Shown: piece by piece, positions 33,793-42,787 of the stretch
How positions within the stretch are numbered: position 1 is the first letter of the stretch
Layout of the letters: the number at the start of each line of letters is the position of its first letter
Origin: Nocardia higoensis NBRC 100133
GTDB taxonomy: Bacteria; Actinomycetota; Actinomycetes; Mycobacteriales; Mycobacteriaceae
NCBI RefSeq assembly: GCF_000308595.1
Contig: NZ_BAGA01000038.1
Span: 1 to 64,000, forward strand
Length of the DNA: 64,000 nt
Reading direction: 5' to 3'
Made by a program: the position numbers and the translations under genes
The notes under the pieces: model-generated
The model's database searches: none
The model's input: only the letters and a program-made list of their open reading frames with translations
What the model was told of the DNA's origin: nothing

Positions 33793-36700
33793 TCACACGT
33801 TGCGCCGGTACTGTCCGCCGACGGTGAAGAAGGCGTCGGTGACCTGCTCGAGCGAACACACCCGCGCGGCCTCCATGAGCACCTCGAAGATGTTCTCGTC
33901 GGTGCGGGCGACGGCCTCCAGCCGGGCCAGCGCGTCCTCCGCCTGCTCACGATGGCTGTCCTGGAAGCCCCGCACCCGGTCGAGCTGGGACTTCTTCTCC
34001 TGCTCGGTCGCGCGGGCCAGTTCGATGGTGTGCTCGGGTTCGGGGTGATCGTTGCGGAAGGTGTTCACGCCGATGATCGGTAGCGAGCCGTCGTGCTTGC
34101 GATGCTCGTAGAGCATGGACTCGTCCTGGATCTTGCCGCGCTGATAGCCGGTCTCCATCGCGCCGAGCACGCCGCCGCGTTCGCTGATCCGCTCGAACTC
34201 CAGCAGCACGGCCTCCTCCACCAGGTCGGTGAGCTCGTCGATGATGAACGCGCCCTGCAGCGGGTTCTCGTTCATCGCCAGGCCCCATTCCCGGTTGATG
34301 ATCAGCTGGATGGCCAGCGCCCGGCGCACCGAATCCTCGGTGGGGGTGGTGACGGCCTCGTCGTAGGCATTGGTGTGCAGGCTGTTGCAGTTGTCGTAGA
34401 TCGCGATCAGCGCCTGCAGCGTGGTGCGGATGTCGTTGAAGTTCATCTCCTGGGCGTGCAGCGAGCGGCCCGAGGTCTGCACGTGATACTTCAGCTTCTG
34501 CGAGCGCTCGGCAGCGCCGTACTTGTCGCGCAGCGCGATCGCCCAGATACGGCGGGCGACCCGGCCGATCACCGAGTACTCCGGATCCATGCCGTTGGAG
34601 AAGAAGAACGACAGGTTCGGCGCGAAGTCGTCGATGTGCATGCCCCGCGCGAGATAGGCCTCCACGTAGGTGAAGCCGTTGGCGAGGGTGAAGGCCAGCT
34701 GGCTGATGGGGTTCGCGCCCGCCTCGGCGATGTGATAGCCCGAGATCGAGACCGAGTAGAAGTTGCGAACCTTGTTGCGCACGAACCATTCCTGGATATC
34801 GGCCATCATGCGCAGGCTGAACTCGGTGGAGAAGATGCAGGTGTTCTGGCCTTGATCCTCCTTGAGGATGTCGGCCTGCACGGTGCCGCGCACGGTCGCG
34901 AGCGTGCGTGCCCCGACCTCCGCGGCTTCGGCCTCGGTGGGCTCGCGGCCCGCCTCGGCGCGGAACCGGTCGAGCGCCTGGTCGATGGCGGTGTTGAGGA
35001 AGAAGGCCAGGATGGTGGGCGCGGGACCGTTGATGGTCATCGACACCGAGGTGGTCGGCGCGGTCAGGTCGAAACCGTCGTAGAGCGCCTTCATGTCGTC
35101 GATGGTGGCGATGGAGACGCCGGAGGTGCCGACCTTGCCGTAGATGTCGGGGCGTTCGTCGGGGTCGCGGCCGTAGAGGGTGACCGAGTCGAAGGCGGTC
35201 GACAGGCGCTTGGCCTCGGAATGCTCGGAGAGCACCTTGAAGCGTCGGTTGGTGCGGAACGGATCGCCTTCACCGGCGAACATGCGGGCGGGGTCCTCGT
35301 TGTCGCGCTTGAACGGGAACACCCCCGCGGTGAACGGGAAGCGGCCGGGCAGATTCTCCGCGCGCAGGAACCGCAGCAGCTCACCGTGATCGGTGCAGCG
35401 CGGCAGCGCGACGCGGGGAATGCTGCTGCCCGACAACGAGGTCCGGCGAAGGGCCGTGTGGATCTCGCGATCGCGCACCCGCACCACCTGCTCCTCGCCG
35501 CGATAGCTCTCGGCCACGGCGGGCCACTCGGCGAGCAGGGCGGCGTTCTCGGGATCGAGGTTCGCGCGCGCGGAGTCGAGCAGTTCGGCGACCGCGGCGT
35601 CCCCGGGCAGTTCGGCGGCGACCAGTTCCAGCCGCTGCACCCGCTGCGCGGCGTGCACCTGTTCGGCGGTGCGGGCGTGGTAACCGCGCACGGTGTCGGC
35701 GATCTCGGCCAGATAGCGCACCCGGGAGGTGGGGATGATCTGGGCGAAGCGCGTGGAGACACGGGTGGCGACCTTCGGCAGCACGCCCTCGGCCATCGGC
35801 AATCCGCGCTCGCTCAGCAGGCCGACGAGGTGCTGGTAGAGCGCGGTCACCCCGTCGTCGTTGAAAGTGGCCGCGCTGGTGCCGAATACCGGCATGTCCT
35901 CGGGCGCGGAACCGAACGCCTCGCGATTGCGCACCAGTTGACGGGAGACATCGCGCACCGCGTCGGCGCCGCCCCTGCGCTCGAACTTGTTGATCGCCAC
36001 CACCTCGGCGAAGTCCAGCATGTCGATCTTCTCGAGCTGGGAGGCCGCGCCGAATTCCGGTGTCATGACATACATGGGCACGTCGACGTGGTCGACGATG
36101 GCCGCGTCGCCTTGGCCGATGCCGGGGGTCTCCAGCACGATCAGGTCGTATCCGGCGGCTTTGCAGGCGGCGATGATGGTGTCGATGTCGTGCGGGAGTT
36201 CGTGGCCGCCGCGGGTGGCCAGCGAGCGGAAGAAGATGTGACCGCCGTCGAGGGAATTCATCCGGATGCGGTCGCCGAGCAGCGCGCCGCCGCCGCGCCG
36301 CCGCGTCGGGTCGACGGCCAGAATCGCCACGCGCAGCTTGTCCTGCTGGTCGGTGCGCAGCCTGCGCACCAATTCGTCGGTGAGCGAGGACTTTCCGGAG
36401 CCACCGGTGCCGGTGATGCCGAGTACGGGGACGGTCCGGCCGGCGGCGGCTGCCAGCAGTGCCGCGCGATCGGCTTCCGGCAGCGCGTCCTGCTGCAGGC
36501 AGGTGATGGCGCGAGCCAGCGCGGTCCGGTCCCCGGCCAGCACCGCATCGATCGCGGGCGGCTGCTCGGCCAGATCGACGTCGCACGCCCTGATCAACTC
36601 GTTGATCATGCCGGGCAGGCCGAGACGCTGACCGTCCTCGGGGGAGAAGATCCGCACGCCGGATTCGGCGAGCCGCTCGATCTCCTCGGGCACGATCACC

Positions 36701-37014
36701 CCGCCGCCGCCGCCGAAGAGCCGCACGTGCCCGGCGCCCGCCTCGCGTAGCGCGGTCGCCAGGTATTCGAAGTATTCGACGTGTCCGCCCTGATAGGAGC
36801 TGACCGCGACGCCCTGGGCGTCCTCCTCGATCGCGGCGGCGACGACTTCGTGGACCGCGCGGTTGTGGCCGAGGTGGATCACCTCCGCGCCCTGGGCCTG
36901 CAGAATGCGCCGCATGATGTTGATCGCTGCGTCGTGGCCGTCGAACAGCGCGGCCGAGGTCACGAAGCGGACCGGGTTGACGGGTTGGTGGAGCGTGCTG
37001 CTGCTGTCGGCCAC
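33793..37014 (-). CDS. icmF: Fused isobutyryl-CoA mutase (IcmF)
   Basis: 1,073 aa from GTG 37014, the length of known IcmF proteins. Domain order: N-terminal B12-binding domain (residues about 15-145; FDGHDAAINIMRRILQAQGA with the DxH cobalt-ligand position), a MeaB-like GTPase chaperone domain (P-loop GITGTGGSGKSSLTDELVRR near 200-220; AVDPTRRRGGGALLGDRIRM; VVAINKFERRGGADAV), a linker, and a C-terminal acyl-CoA mutase barrel (about 560-1073; FPFTAGVFPFKRDNEDPARM, SISGYHIAEAGANPISQLAF). It interconverts isobutyryl-CoA and n-butyryl-CoA with adenosylcobalamin. It is divergent from the valine degradation operon, which produces its substrate. Confidence 0.95.
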   Translation of the reverse strand: MADSSSTLHQPVNPVRFVTSAALFDGHDAAINIMRRILQAQGAEVIHLGHNRAVHEVVAAAIEEDAQGVAVSSYQGGHVEYFEYLATALREAGAGHVRLFGGGGGVIVPEEIERLAESGVRIFSPEDGQRLGLPGMINELIRACDVDLAEQPPAIDAVLAGDRTALARAITCLQQDALPEADRAALLAAAAGRTVPVLGITGTGGSGKSSLTDELVRRLRTDQQDKLRVAILAVDPTRRRGGGALLGDRIRMNSLDGGHIFFRSLATRGGHELPHDIDTIIAACKAAGYDLIVLETPGIGQGDAAIVDHVDVPMYVMTPEFGAASQLEKIDMLDFAEVVAINKFERRGGADAVRDVSRQLVRNREAFGSAPEDMPVFGTSAATFNDDGVTALYQHLVGLLSERGLPMAEGVLPKVATRVSTRFAQIIPTSRVRYLAEIADTVRGYHARTAEQVHAAQRVQRLELVAAELPGDAAVAELLDSARANLDPENAALLAEWPAVAESYRGEEQVVRVRDREIHTALRRTSLSGSSIPRVALPRCTDHGELLRFLRAENLPGRFPFTAGVFPFKRDNEDPARMFAGEGDPFRTNRRFKVLSEHSEAKRLSTAFDSVTLYGRDPDERPDIYGKVGTSGVSIATIDDMKALYDGFDLTAPTTSVSMTINGPAPTILAFFLNTAIDQALDRFRAEAGREPTEAEAAEVGARTLATVRGTVQADILKEDQGQNTCIFSTEFSLRMMADIQEWFVRNKVRNFYSVSISGYHIAEAGANPISQLAFTLANGFTYVEAYLARGMHIDDFAPNLSFFFSNGMDPEYSVIGRVARRIWAIALRDKYGAAERSQKLKYHVQTSGRSLHAQEMNFNDIRTTLQALIAIYDNCNSLHTNAYDEAVTTPTEDSVRRALAIQLIINREWGLAMNENPLQGAFIIDELTDLVEEAVLLEFERISERGGVLGAMETGYQRGKIQDESMLYEHRKHDGSLPIIGVNTFRNDHPEPEHTIELARATEQEKKSQLDRVRGFQDSHREQAEDALARLEAVARTDENIFEVLMEAARVCSLEQVTDAFFTVGGQYRRNV

Positions 37015-37045
37015 GGATGTCCTCCGGCGAGTCCTGGGGGCGCCC

Positions 37046-37072
37046 GAATACTAGGACGTCATAGGAATACTA
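37046..37072. repeat. Direct repeat in the icmF promoter region
   Basis: GAATACTA occurs at 37046-37053 and 37065-37072, a 19-base phase, within 60 bases of the icmF start. The second copy reads TAGTATTCC on the icmF coding strand and may include promoter elements. It may be a binding site or promoter repeat. Confidence 0.4.
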
Positions 37073-37168
37073 CGGTGATGCCGATCACATCGCCATGCGA
37101 GTTTCCGTCGCGTGACAGCCTTATCATCGCCATGTGGCCGGTGGGATGGATCACATCGGGCCAATTAC

Positions 37169-37180
37169 TTGGAAGTCCAA
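37169..37180. promoter_or_regulatory. Palindrome TTGGA-AG-TCCAA upstream of mmsA
   Basis: TTGGA and TCCAA are exact inverted arms with a 2-base spacer, 65 bases before the mmsA ATG, immediately followed by CTATAGGATG, which resembles a -10 region. It is a candidate operator or activator site for the valine operon in the 230-base divergent region. Confidence 0.4.
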
Positions 37181-37244
37181 CTATAGGATGACCGAGATCG
37201 CGCAGTCCCTGCGCGCGTCAGCGACGACAAAGAGAAGGACTGTC

Positions 37245-38744
37245 ATGGTTCGGGAACTCACGCATTTCATCGGCGGACAGCATGTCGCCGGCACCTCGGG
37301 CAAGTTCGGTGATGTCTACGACCCGAACATCGGCGAGGTGCAGGCCCGCGTCCCGCTGGCGAGCAAGTCCGAGGTCGAGGCGGTCATCGCCAACGCCGAA
37401 GAGGCGCAGAAGGTCTGGGCCGCGTTCAACCCGCAGAAGCGCGCCCGCGTCCTGATGAAGTTCCTGACCCTGGTCCAGGACGAGATGGACAGCCTGGCGG
37501 CGCTGCTGTCCAGCGAGCACGGCAAGACCATCCCCGACGCCAAGGGCGACATCCAGCGCGGCCTCGAGGTCATCGAGTTCGCCGTTGGCATCCCGCACCT
37601 GCTCAAGGGCGAGTACAGCGAGAGCGCGGGCACCGGCATCGACGTCTACTCGATGCGTCAGCCGCTCGGCGTCGTCGCGGGCATCACCCCCTTCAACTTC
37701 CCGGCCATGATCCCGCTGTGGAAGGCGGGCCCGGCGCTGGCCACCGGTAACGCCTTCGTGCTCAAGCCCTCCGAGCGCGACCCCTCGGTGCCGCTGCGCC
37801 TGGCCGAGCTGTTCCTCGAGGCCGGTCTGCCGCCGGGCGTGTTCAACGTCGTCAACGGTGACAAGGAAGCCGTCGACACGCTGCTGCACGACCCGCGCGT
37901 CAAGGCCGTCGGCTTCGTCGGCTCCACCCCGATCGCGCAGTACATCTACGAGACCGCGACCGCGAACGGCAAGCGCGCGCAGTGCTTCGGCGGTGCGAAG
38001 AACCACGCCATCGTCATGCCCGACGCCGACCTCGACGATGTCGCCGACCAGCTGATCGGCGCGGGCTACGGCTCCGCGGGCGAGCGCTGCATGGCCATCT
38101 CGGTCGCCGTCCCGGTGGGCGAGGAGACCGCCGATCGCCTGGTCGCCAAGCTGACCGAGCGCGTGCACAAGCTCAATGTCGGCCGCTCCGACGACCTCGG
38201 CGCCGACTTCGGCCCGCTGGTCGGCAAGGACGGCGTGGACCGGGTGAACAACTACGTCCAGATCGGCATCGACGAGGGCGCCGAGCTGGTCGTCGACGGC
38301 CGCGGTCTGACCGTCGAGGGCGGCGAGAACGGCTACTTCGTCGGCGCCACCCTGTTCGACAGGGTCACCGCCGACATGCGGATCTACAAGGAAGAGATCT
38401 TCGGCCCCGTGGTCTCGGTCGTGCGCGCCGCGGACTACGAAGAGGCGCTGCGCCTGGCGAACGAGCACGAATACGGCAACGGCGTGGCCATCTTCACCCG
38501 CGACGGCGACACCGCCCGCGACTTCGCCGCTCGCGTGCAGGTCGGCATGGTCGGCATCAACGTGCCGATCCCGGTCCCGATCGCGTACTACACCTTCGGC
38601 GGCTGGAAGCGCTCGGGCTTCGGCGATCTGAACCAGCACGGTCCCGACTCGATCCGCTTCTACACCAAGACCAAGACGGTGACGCAGCGCTGGCCCTCCG
38701 GCCTCAAGGAGAGCAACGCCTTCGTCATCCCGACGATGGACTGA
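37245..38744 (+). CDS. mmsA: Methylmalonate-semialdehyde dehydrogenase (CoA-acylating)
   Basis: 499 aa from ATG 37245 (MVRELTHFIGGQHVAGTSGK), with AGAAGGA upstream; an in-frame start at 37134 is rejected for lack of conservation in the extra part. Aldehyde dehydrogenase blocks are clear: GVVAGITPFNFPAMIPLWKA, FVLKPSERDPSVPLRLAELF, GFVGSTPIAQYIYETATANG, and the catalytic Cys (about C282) in GYGSAGERCMAISVAVPVGE. The FGGAKNHAIVMPDADLD stretch is characteristic of the methylmalonate-semialdehyde branch. It converts the semialdehyde to propionyl-CoA with NAD+ and CoA, the last step of valine degradation. First gene of a five-gene operon. Confidence 0.95.
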   Translation: MVRELTHFIGGQHVAGTSGKFGDVYDPNIGEVQARVPLASKSEVEAVIANAEEAQKVWAAFNPQKRARVLMKFLTLVQDEMDSLAALLSSEHGKTIPDAKGDIQRGLEVIEFAVGIPHLLKGEYSESAGTGIDVYSMRQPLGVVAGITPFNFPAMIPLWKAGPALATGNAFVLKPSERDPSVPLRLAELFLEAGLPPGVFNVVNGDKEAVDTLLHDPRVKAVGFVGSTPIAQYIYETATANGKRAQCFGGAKNHAIVMPDADLDDVADQLIGAGYGSAGERCMAISVAVPVGEETADRLVAKLTERVHKLNVGRSDDLGADFGPLVGKDGVDRVNNYVQIGIDEGAELVVDGRGLTVEGGENGYFVGATLFDRVTADMRIYKEEIFGPVVSVVRAADYEEALRLANEHEYGNGVAIFTRDGDTARDFAARVQVGMVGINVPIPVPIAYYTFGGWKRSGFGDLNQHGPDSIRFYTKTKTVTQRWPSGLKESNAFVIPTMD

Positions 38745-38752
38745 CAACCGCG

Positions 38753-39892
38753 ATGTTCACACTCGACGAGGACGAACGGGCGATTCGCGACACCGCGCGC
38801 GACTTCGCCGACGAGTTCCTTGCGCCGAACGCGCTGGAATGGGACGAGAAGAAGCACTTCCCGGTGGACGTGCTGCGCAAGGCGGGCCCGCTCGGGCTCG
38901 GCGGCATCTACGTTCGCGAGGACATGGGCGGTTCGGGTCTGCGCAGGCTCGACGCGGTCCGCATCTTCGAGCAGCTGTCCACCGGCTGCCCGGCGGTCGC
39001 CGCCTACATCTCCATCCACAACATGGCGACATGGATGATCGACGCCTACGGCACCGAGGAGCAGCGCGCGCGCTGGCTGCCCGGACTGACCTCCATGGAA
39101 CTGCTCGGCAGCTACGCGCTGACCGAGCCGGGGGTCGGCTCGGACGCGGCGGCGCTGAGCACCAAGGCCGTGCGCGATGGTGACGACTACATCCTCAACG
39201 GCGCCAAGCAGTTCATCTCCGGCGCGGGCGCCAACGATGTCTACGTGATGATGGTGCGCACCGGCGAAGACGGCGCGCGCGGCATCTCGGCGCTGATCAT
39301 CCCGGCCGACACCCCCGGGCTGTCGGTCGGGCCCAACGAGAAGAAGATGGGCTGGAACGCGCAGCCCACCCGCCAGGTCATCCTCGAGGACGCGCGGGTG
39401 CCGGTCGCCAATCGCCTCGGCGAGGAGGGCGACGGCTTCCGCATCGCGATGAACGGGCTCAACGGCGGCAGGCTGAACATCGCCGCCTGCTCGATGGGCG
39501 GCGCACAGGCCGCGCTGGACAAGACCGTTCCGTACCTCACCGAGCGCACGGCGTTCGGCAAGCCACTGGTGGCCAATCAGGCGCTGCAGTTCGACTTGGC
39601 CGACATGCGCACCGAACTGGAAGCGGCCAGGACCCTGCTGTGGCGGGCGGCGGCCGCGCTCGACGCGGACGCGCCCGACAAGGTGGAGCTGTGCGCGATG
39701 GCCAAGCGCTTCGCCACCGACGTCGGCTTCGAGGTCGCCAACAAGGCCCTGCAATTGCACGGCGGCTACGGTTACCTGGCCGAATACGGGCTGGAGAAGA
39801 TCGTCCGGGATCTGCGTGTGCACCAGATCCTCGAGGGCACCAACGAGATCATGCGGGTGGTCGTCGCCCGCTCGGTCGTAGGAGCAGCATGA
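38753..39892 (+). CDS. Acyl-CoA dehydrogenase, isobutyryl-CoA type
   Basis: 379 aa from ATG 38753, 8 bases after mmsA. It has the full acyl-CoA dehydrogenase set: ALTEPGVGSDAAALSTKAVR, FISGAGANDVYVMMVRTG, ERTAFGKPLVANQALQFDLA, and the C-terminal VHQILEGTNEIMRVVVARSV. The catalytic Glu of the short-chain branch is expected in YGLEKIVRDLRVHQILEGTN. Operon position between mmsA and the hydrolase indicates isobutyryl-CoA as substrate, forming methacrylyl-CoA. Electrons go to electron-transfer flavoprotein. Its stop overlaps the next start by 4 bases. Confidence 0.92.
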   Translation: MFTLDEDERAIRDTARDFADEFLAPNALEWDEKKHFPVDVLRKAGPLGLGGIYVREDMGGSGLRRLDAVRIFEQLSTGCPAVAAYISIHNMATWMIDAYGTEEQRARWLPGLTSMELLGSYALTEPGVGSDAAALSTKAVRDGDDYILNGAKQFISGAGANDVYVMMVRTGEDGARGISALIIPADTPGLSVGPNEKKMGWNAQPTRQVILEDARVPVANRLGEEGDGFRIAMNGLNGGRLNIAACSMGGAQAALDKTVPYLTERTAFGKPLVANQALQFDLADMRTELEAARTLLWRAAAALDADAPDKVELCAMAKRFATDVGFEVANKALQLHGGYGYLAEYGLEKIVRDLRVHQILEGTNEIMRVVVARSVVGAA

Positions 39893-40959
39893 CCACCGAA
39901 CCCGAAGTCCTGATCGACAAGCGTGACGGCCTCGGCCTGATCACGCTCAATCGTCCCAAGGCCATCAACGCGCTGAATCATCCGATGGCGCTGGCCATCA
40001 CCGAGGCGCTGCGCGCATGGGCCGACGACGACGAGGTGCGCACCGTCGTCGTCACCGGCGCGGGCGAGCGCGGGCTGTGCGCGGGCGGCGATATCGTCGC
40101 GATCCACTCCGACGCGAAAACCGGTGGAGCGAGCGCCGATTCGCCCACCGGCGTGTTCTGGCGCGACGAGTACATCCTCAACGCGCTCATCGGCAGCTAC
40201 CCCAAGCCGTATGTCGTCGTGATGGACGGCATAGTGATGGGCGGCGGCGTCGGCCTGTCCGGCCACGGCAGCCACCGCATCGTCACCGAGCGCTCCAAGA
40301 TCGGCATGCCGGAAGTCGGCATCGGCTTCGTCCCCGACGTGGGCGGCACCTACCTGCTCTCCCGCGCGCCGGGGGAGATCGGCACGCACGTGGCGCTGAC
40401 CACCGCGCGGATGACCGCGAGCGACGCCATCGCCACCGGCTTCGCCGACTACTTCGTCAGCTCGGAGAACATCCCGGCGCTGCTGGAGACCCTGCGCACC
40501 GAGCCCGCCGACGTCGCGATCGCCAAGTTCGCCACGGATGCGCCGGAATCGGTCCTGGACGCCCAGCGCGACTGGATCGACGCCTGCTACGGCGCGGACA
40601 CCGTCGAGGAGATCGTCTCCCGCCTGCAGACGGCCGACGCGCCCGAGGCCAGGGCGGCGGCCACCGAGATCCTCGGCAAGTCGCCGGTCGCGCTGAAGGT
40701 CACGCTGCGTTCGCTGCGCGCCGCGCGCGAGCTGACCAGCCTGGAGGCGGTGCTGAACGAGGAGTACCGCGTGTCCATCGCCTCGCTCGGCTCCCACGAC
40801 CTGGTCGAGGGCATCCGCGCGCAGGTGATCGACAAGGACCGCAACCCGCAATGGAACCCGGCGACGCTCGCCGATGTCACCGACGAACAGGTCGCGGCCT
40901 ACTTCGTCGGACTCGGTGAGAAGGAGCTGGGACTGGTGACCCCGGAGGCACAGCAGTGA
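39889..40959 (+). CDS. 3-hydroxyisobutyryl-CoA hydrolase
   Basis: 356 aa from ATG 39889 (ATGA overlap with the acyl-CoA dehydrogenase). It is a crotonase-fold enzyme longer than a hydratase: [20 protein letters not shown], the oxyanion-hole block GERGLCAGGDIVAIHSDAKT, and MGGGVGLSGHGSHRIVTERS with SKIGMPEVGIGFVPDVGGTY (the Glu and Asp positions used by 3-hydroxyisobutyryl-CoA hydrolase). The extended C-terminal part (LAEDL-like segments, ELTSLEAVLNEEYRVSIASL) is diagnostic of this branch. It releases 3-hydroxyisobutyrate from its CoA ester in valine degradation. Confidence 0.93.
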   Translation: MTTEPEVLIDKRDGLGLITLNRPKAINALNHPMALAITEALRAWADDDEVRTVVVTGAGERGLCAGGDIVAIHSDAKTGGASADSPTGVFWRDEYILNALIGSYPKPYVVVMDGIVMGGGVGLSGHGSHRIVTERSKIGMPEVGIGFVPDVGGTYLLSRAPGEIGTHVALTTARMTASDAIATGFADYFVSSENIPALLETLRTEPADVAIAKFATDAPESVLDAQRDWIDACYGADTVEEIVSRLQTADAPEARAAATEILGKSPVALKVTLRSLRAARELTSLEAVLNEEYRVSIASLGSHDLVEGIRAQVIDKDRNPQWNPATLADVTDEQVAAYFVGLGEKELGLVTPEAQQ

Positions 40960-41855
40960 GCAAGAAGATCGGATTCCTCGGCCTGGGCAATATGGGCGGG
41001 CCGATGGCCGCCAACCTGGTGAAGGCCGGCTACGACGTGGTCGCCTTCGACCCGAGCCCGGCCGCGCAGGAGCAGGCCCGCACCGACGGCGCGACCGTCG
41101 TGGCCACCGGCGCCGAGGCCGCCGCCGGTCGCGAGATCGTCATCACCATGCTGCCCAACGGCAAGCTGGTGCTCGACGTCTACGCCGACCTGCTGCCGGT
41201 CGCCGACCCGGGCACGCTGTTCATCGACTGCTCGACCATCGATGTCGCCGACGCCAAGGCCGCCGCGGAGCAGGCCGTCGCGGCCGGTCACCGCGCGGTC
41301 GACGCCCCGGTCTCCGGCGGTGTGGCCGGCGCCGCCGCGGGCACGCTGACCTTCATGGTCGGCGGCGAGGAGGCGGACTTCGCCGCCGCGTTGCCCGTGC
41401 TCGAGGTGATGGGCGGCAAGGTCGTGCACTGCGGCGGTGCGGGCGTCGGCCAGGCCGCCAAGATCTGCAACAACATGCTGCTGGGCATTTCGATGGTGGC
41501 GCTGTCGGAGGCGCTGGTGCTGGGCGAGAAGCTGGGCCTGAGCCACCAGTCGTTCTTCGACGTGGTCTCCACCGCGTCGGGCCAGAGCTGGGCGCTGACC
41601 AGCTACTGCCCGGTCCCCGGCCCGGTGCCGGGCAGCCCGGCCAACAACGACTACAAGCCCGGTTTCGCCACCGCGCTGATGACCAAGGACCTGGGCTTGG
41701 CCGCGAACGCCTTGCGCGACAACGGCGTCGACGGACAGCTCGGCGCGCTCGCCGCCGAGATCTACACCCGGTTCAACCAGACCGATGGACACCGGGACTT
41801 CTCGGCTATCGTCACCGATGTCCGCAACCGTTCCGAGCAAGAGGGTGACAAGTGA
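40956..41855 (+). CDS. mmsB: 3-hydroxyisobutyrate dehydrogenase
   Basis: 299 aa, starting in the stop of the preceding gene (GTGA overlap). The N-terminal Rossmann motif is [20 protein letters not shown] (GxGxMGxxMAxNL), then [20 protein letters not shown] and [20 protein letters not shown] (the conserved substrate-binding DAPVSGG). [20 protein letters not shown] carries the catalytic Lys (GxxxKxxNN-like). The C-terminal helical domain has [20 protein letters not shown]. It oxidises 3-hydroxyisobutyrate to methylmalonate semialdehyde with NAD+, feeding MmsA. It follows the hydrolase in pathway order. Confidence 0.95.
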   Translation: MSKKIGFLGLGNMGGPMAANLVKAGYDVVAFDPSPAAQEQARTDGATVVATGAEAAAGREIVITMLPNGKLVLDVYADLLPVADPGTLFIDCSTIDVADAKAAAEQAVAAGHRAVDAPVSGGVAGAAAGTLTFMVGGEEADFAAALPVLEVMGGKVVHCGGAGVGQAAKICNNMLLGISMVALSEALVLGEKLGLSHQSFFDVVSTASGQSWALTSYCPVPGPVPGSPANNDYKPGFATALMTKDLGLAANALRDNGVDGQLGALAAEIYTRFNQTDGHRDFSAIVTDVRNRSEQEGDK

Positions 41856-42646
41856 CCGACTTCGAGACGATTCTGCTGGAGCGCAGGCCCAACAGCGCCG
41901 GCAAGGGCGTGGTCGGCTGGATCACGCTGAACCGTCCCAAGGCACTCAACGCGCTCAACGCGCAGGTGCTCGACGACGTGATCGCCGCCCTCGACGAGCT
42001 CGAGCGTGACGACGAGGTCGGCGCGGTCGTGATCACCGGTTCCGAGCGGGCTTTCGCCGCGGGCGCCGACATCAAGGAGATGCAGCCCAAGACGTACATG
42101 GACATGTTCATGGACGACTACTTCGCGCGCTGGGACCGGCTGGCGAACTTCCGCAAGCCCACCATCGCGGCGGTCGCGGGCTACGCCCTCGGCGGTGGCT
42201 GTGAGCTGGCGATGATCTGCGACATCCTGCTCGCCGCCGACAACGCCAAGTTCGGCCAGCCCGAGATCAAGCTGGGCGTCATCCCCGGCATCGGCGGCTC
42301 GCAGCGGCTGACCCGCGCGGTCGGCAAGGCCAAGGCCATGGATCTGGTGCTCACCGGACGCAATATGGATGCCGAGGAAGCCGAGCGCGCCGGCCTGGTC
42401 TCGCGCATCGTGCCCGCCGCGGAGCTGCTCGACACCGCCCAGCAGGTCGCCGAGACCATCGCCTCGATGTCGGTGCCGGTCACCATGATCGCCAAGGAAG
42501 CGGTGAACCGCTCCTTCGAGACCACCCTGTCCGAGGGCCTGCGTTTCGAGCGCCGGGTGTTCCACTCGCTGTTCGCGATCGAGGATCAGAAGGAAGGCAT
42601 GGCGGCCTTCGTGGAGAAGCGGCCCGCCCAGTTCGGCAACCGCTGA
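41852..42646 (+). CDS. Enoyl-CoA hydratase (methacrylyl-CoA/short-chain type)
   Basis: 264 aa, overlapping mmsB by 4 bases. A typical crotonase: [40 protein letters not shown] (oxyanion hole), [20 protein letters not shown] and [20 protein letters not shown], with both catalytic Glu residues (ELAM and PEIKLG) present. It hydrates methacrylyl-CoA (and probably crotonyl-CoA) and completes the operon from isobutyryl-CoA to propionyl-CoA. A strong hairpin follows at 42664-42696. Confidence 0.93.
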   Translation: MTDFETILLERRPNSAGKGVVGWITLNRPKALNALNAQVLDDVIAALDELERDDEVGAVVITGSERAFAAGADIKEMQPKTYMDMFMDDYFARWDRLANFRKPTIAAVAGYALGGGCELAMICDILLAADNAKFGQPEIKLGVIPGIGGSQRLTRAVGKAKAMDLVLTGRNMDAEEAERAGLVSRIVPAAELLDTAQQVAETIASMSVPVTMIAKEAVNRSFETTLSEGLRFERRVFHSLFAIEDQKEGMAAFVEKRPAQFGNR

Positions 42647-42663
42647 CCTACCGCCACTCGACG

Positions 42664-42700
42664 ACGGCCCGTGCGCTTCCACAGCGCGCGGGCCGTTGCC
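42664..42700 (+). terminator. Terminator of the valine operon
   Basis: ACGGCCCG (42664-42671) and CGGGCCGT (42689-42696) are exact inverted arms, with an inner GCGC/GCGC stem around a 6-base loop. It lies 18 bases after the enoyl-CoA hydratase stop; the run TTGCCGTTG follows, without a long T tract. Confidence 0.7.
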
Positions 42701-42787
42701 GTTGCGCGGTGGCCCGGCACGTTCGCGGCATCGGCCGCGCCACGACAGTGCTCGGGGGAGCCGCGGCGCTGCCGATCTTCGCAGCGT

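Noticed and set aside
34093..36750. 885-codon open frame on the plus strand, antisense to icmF
   Set aside because: It is the mirror of a strongly coding minus-strand gene; GC-rich third positions create long stop-free antisense frames. The product has no family features.
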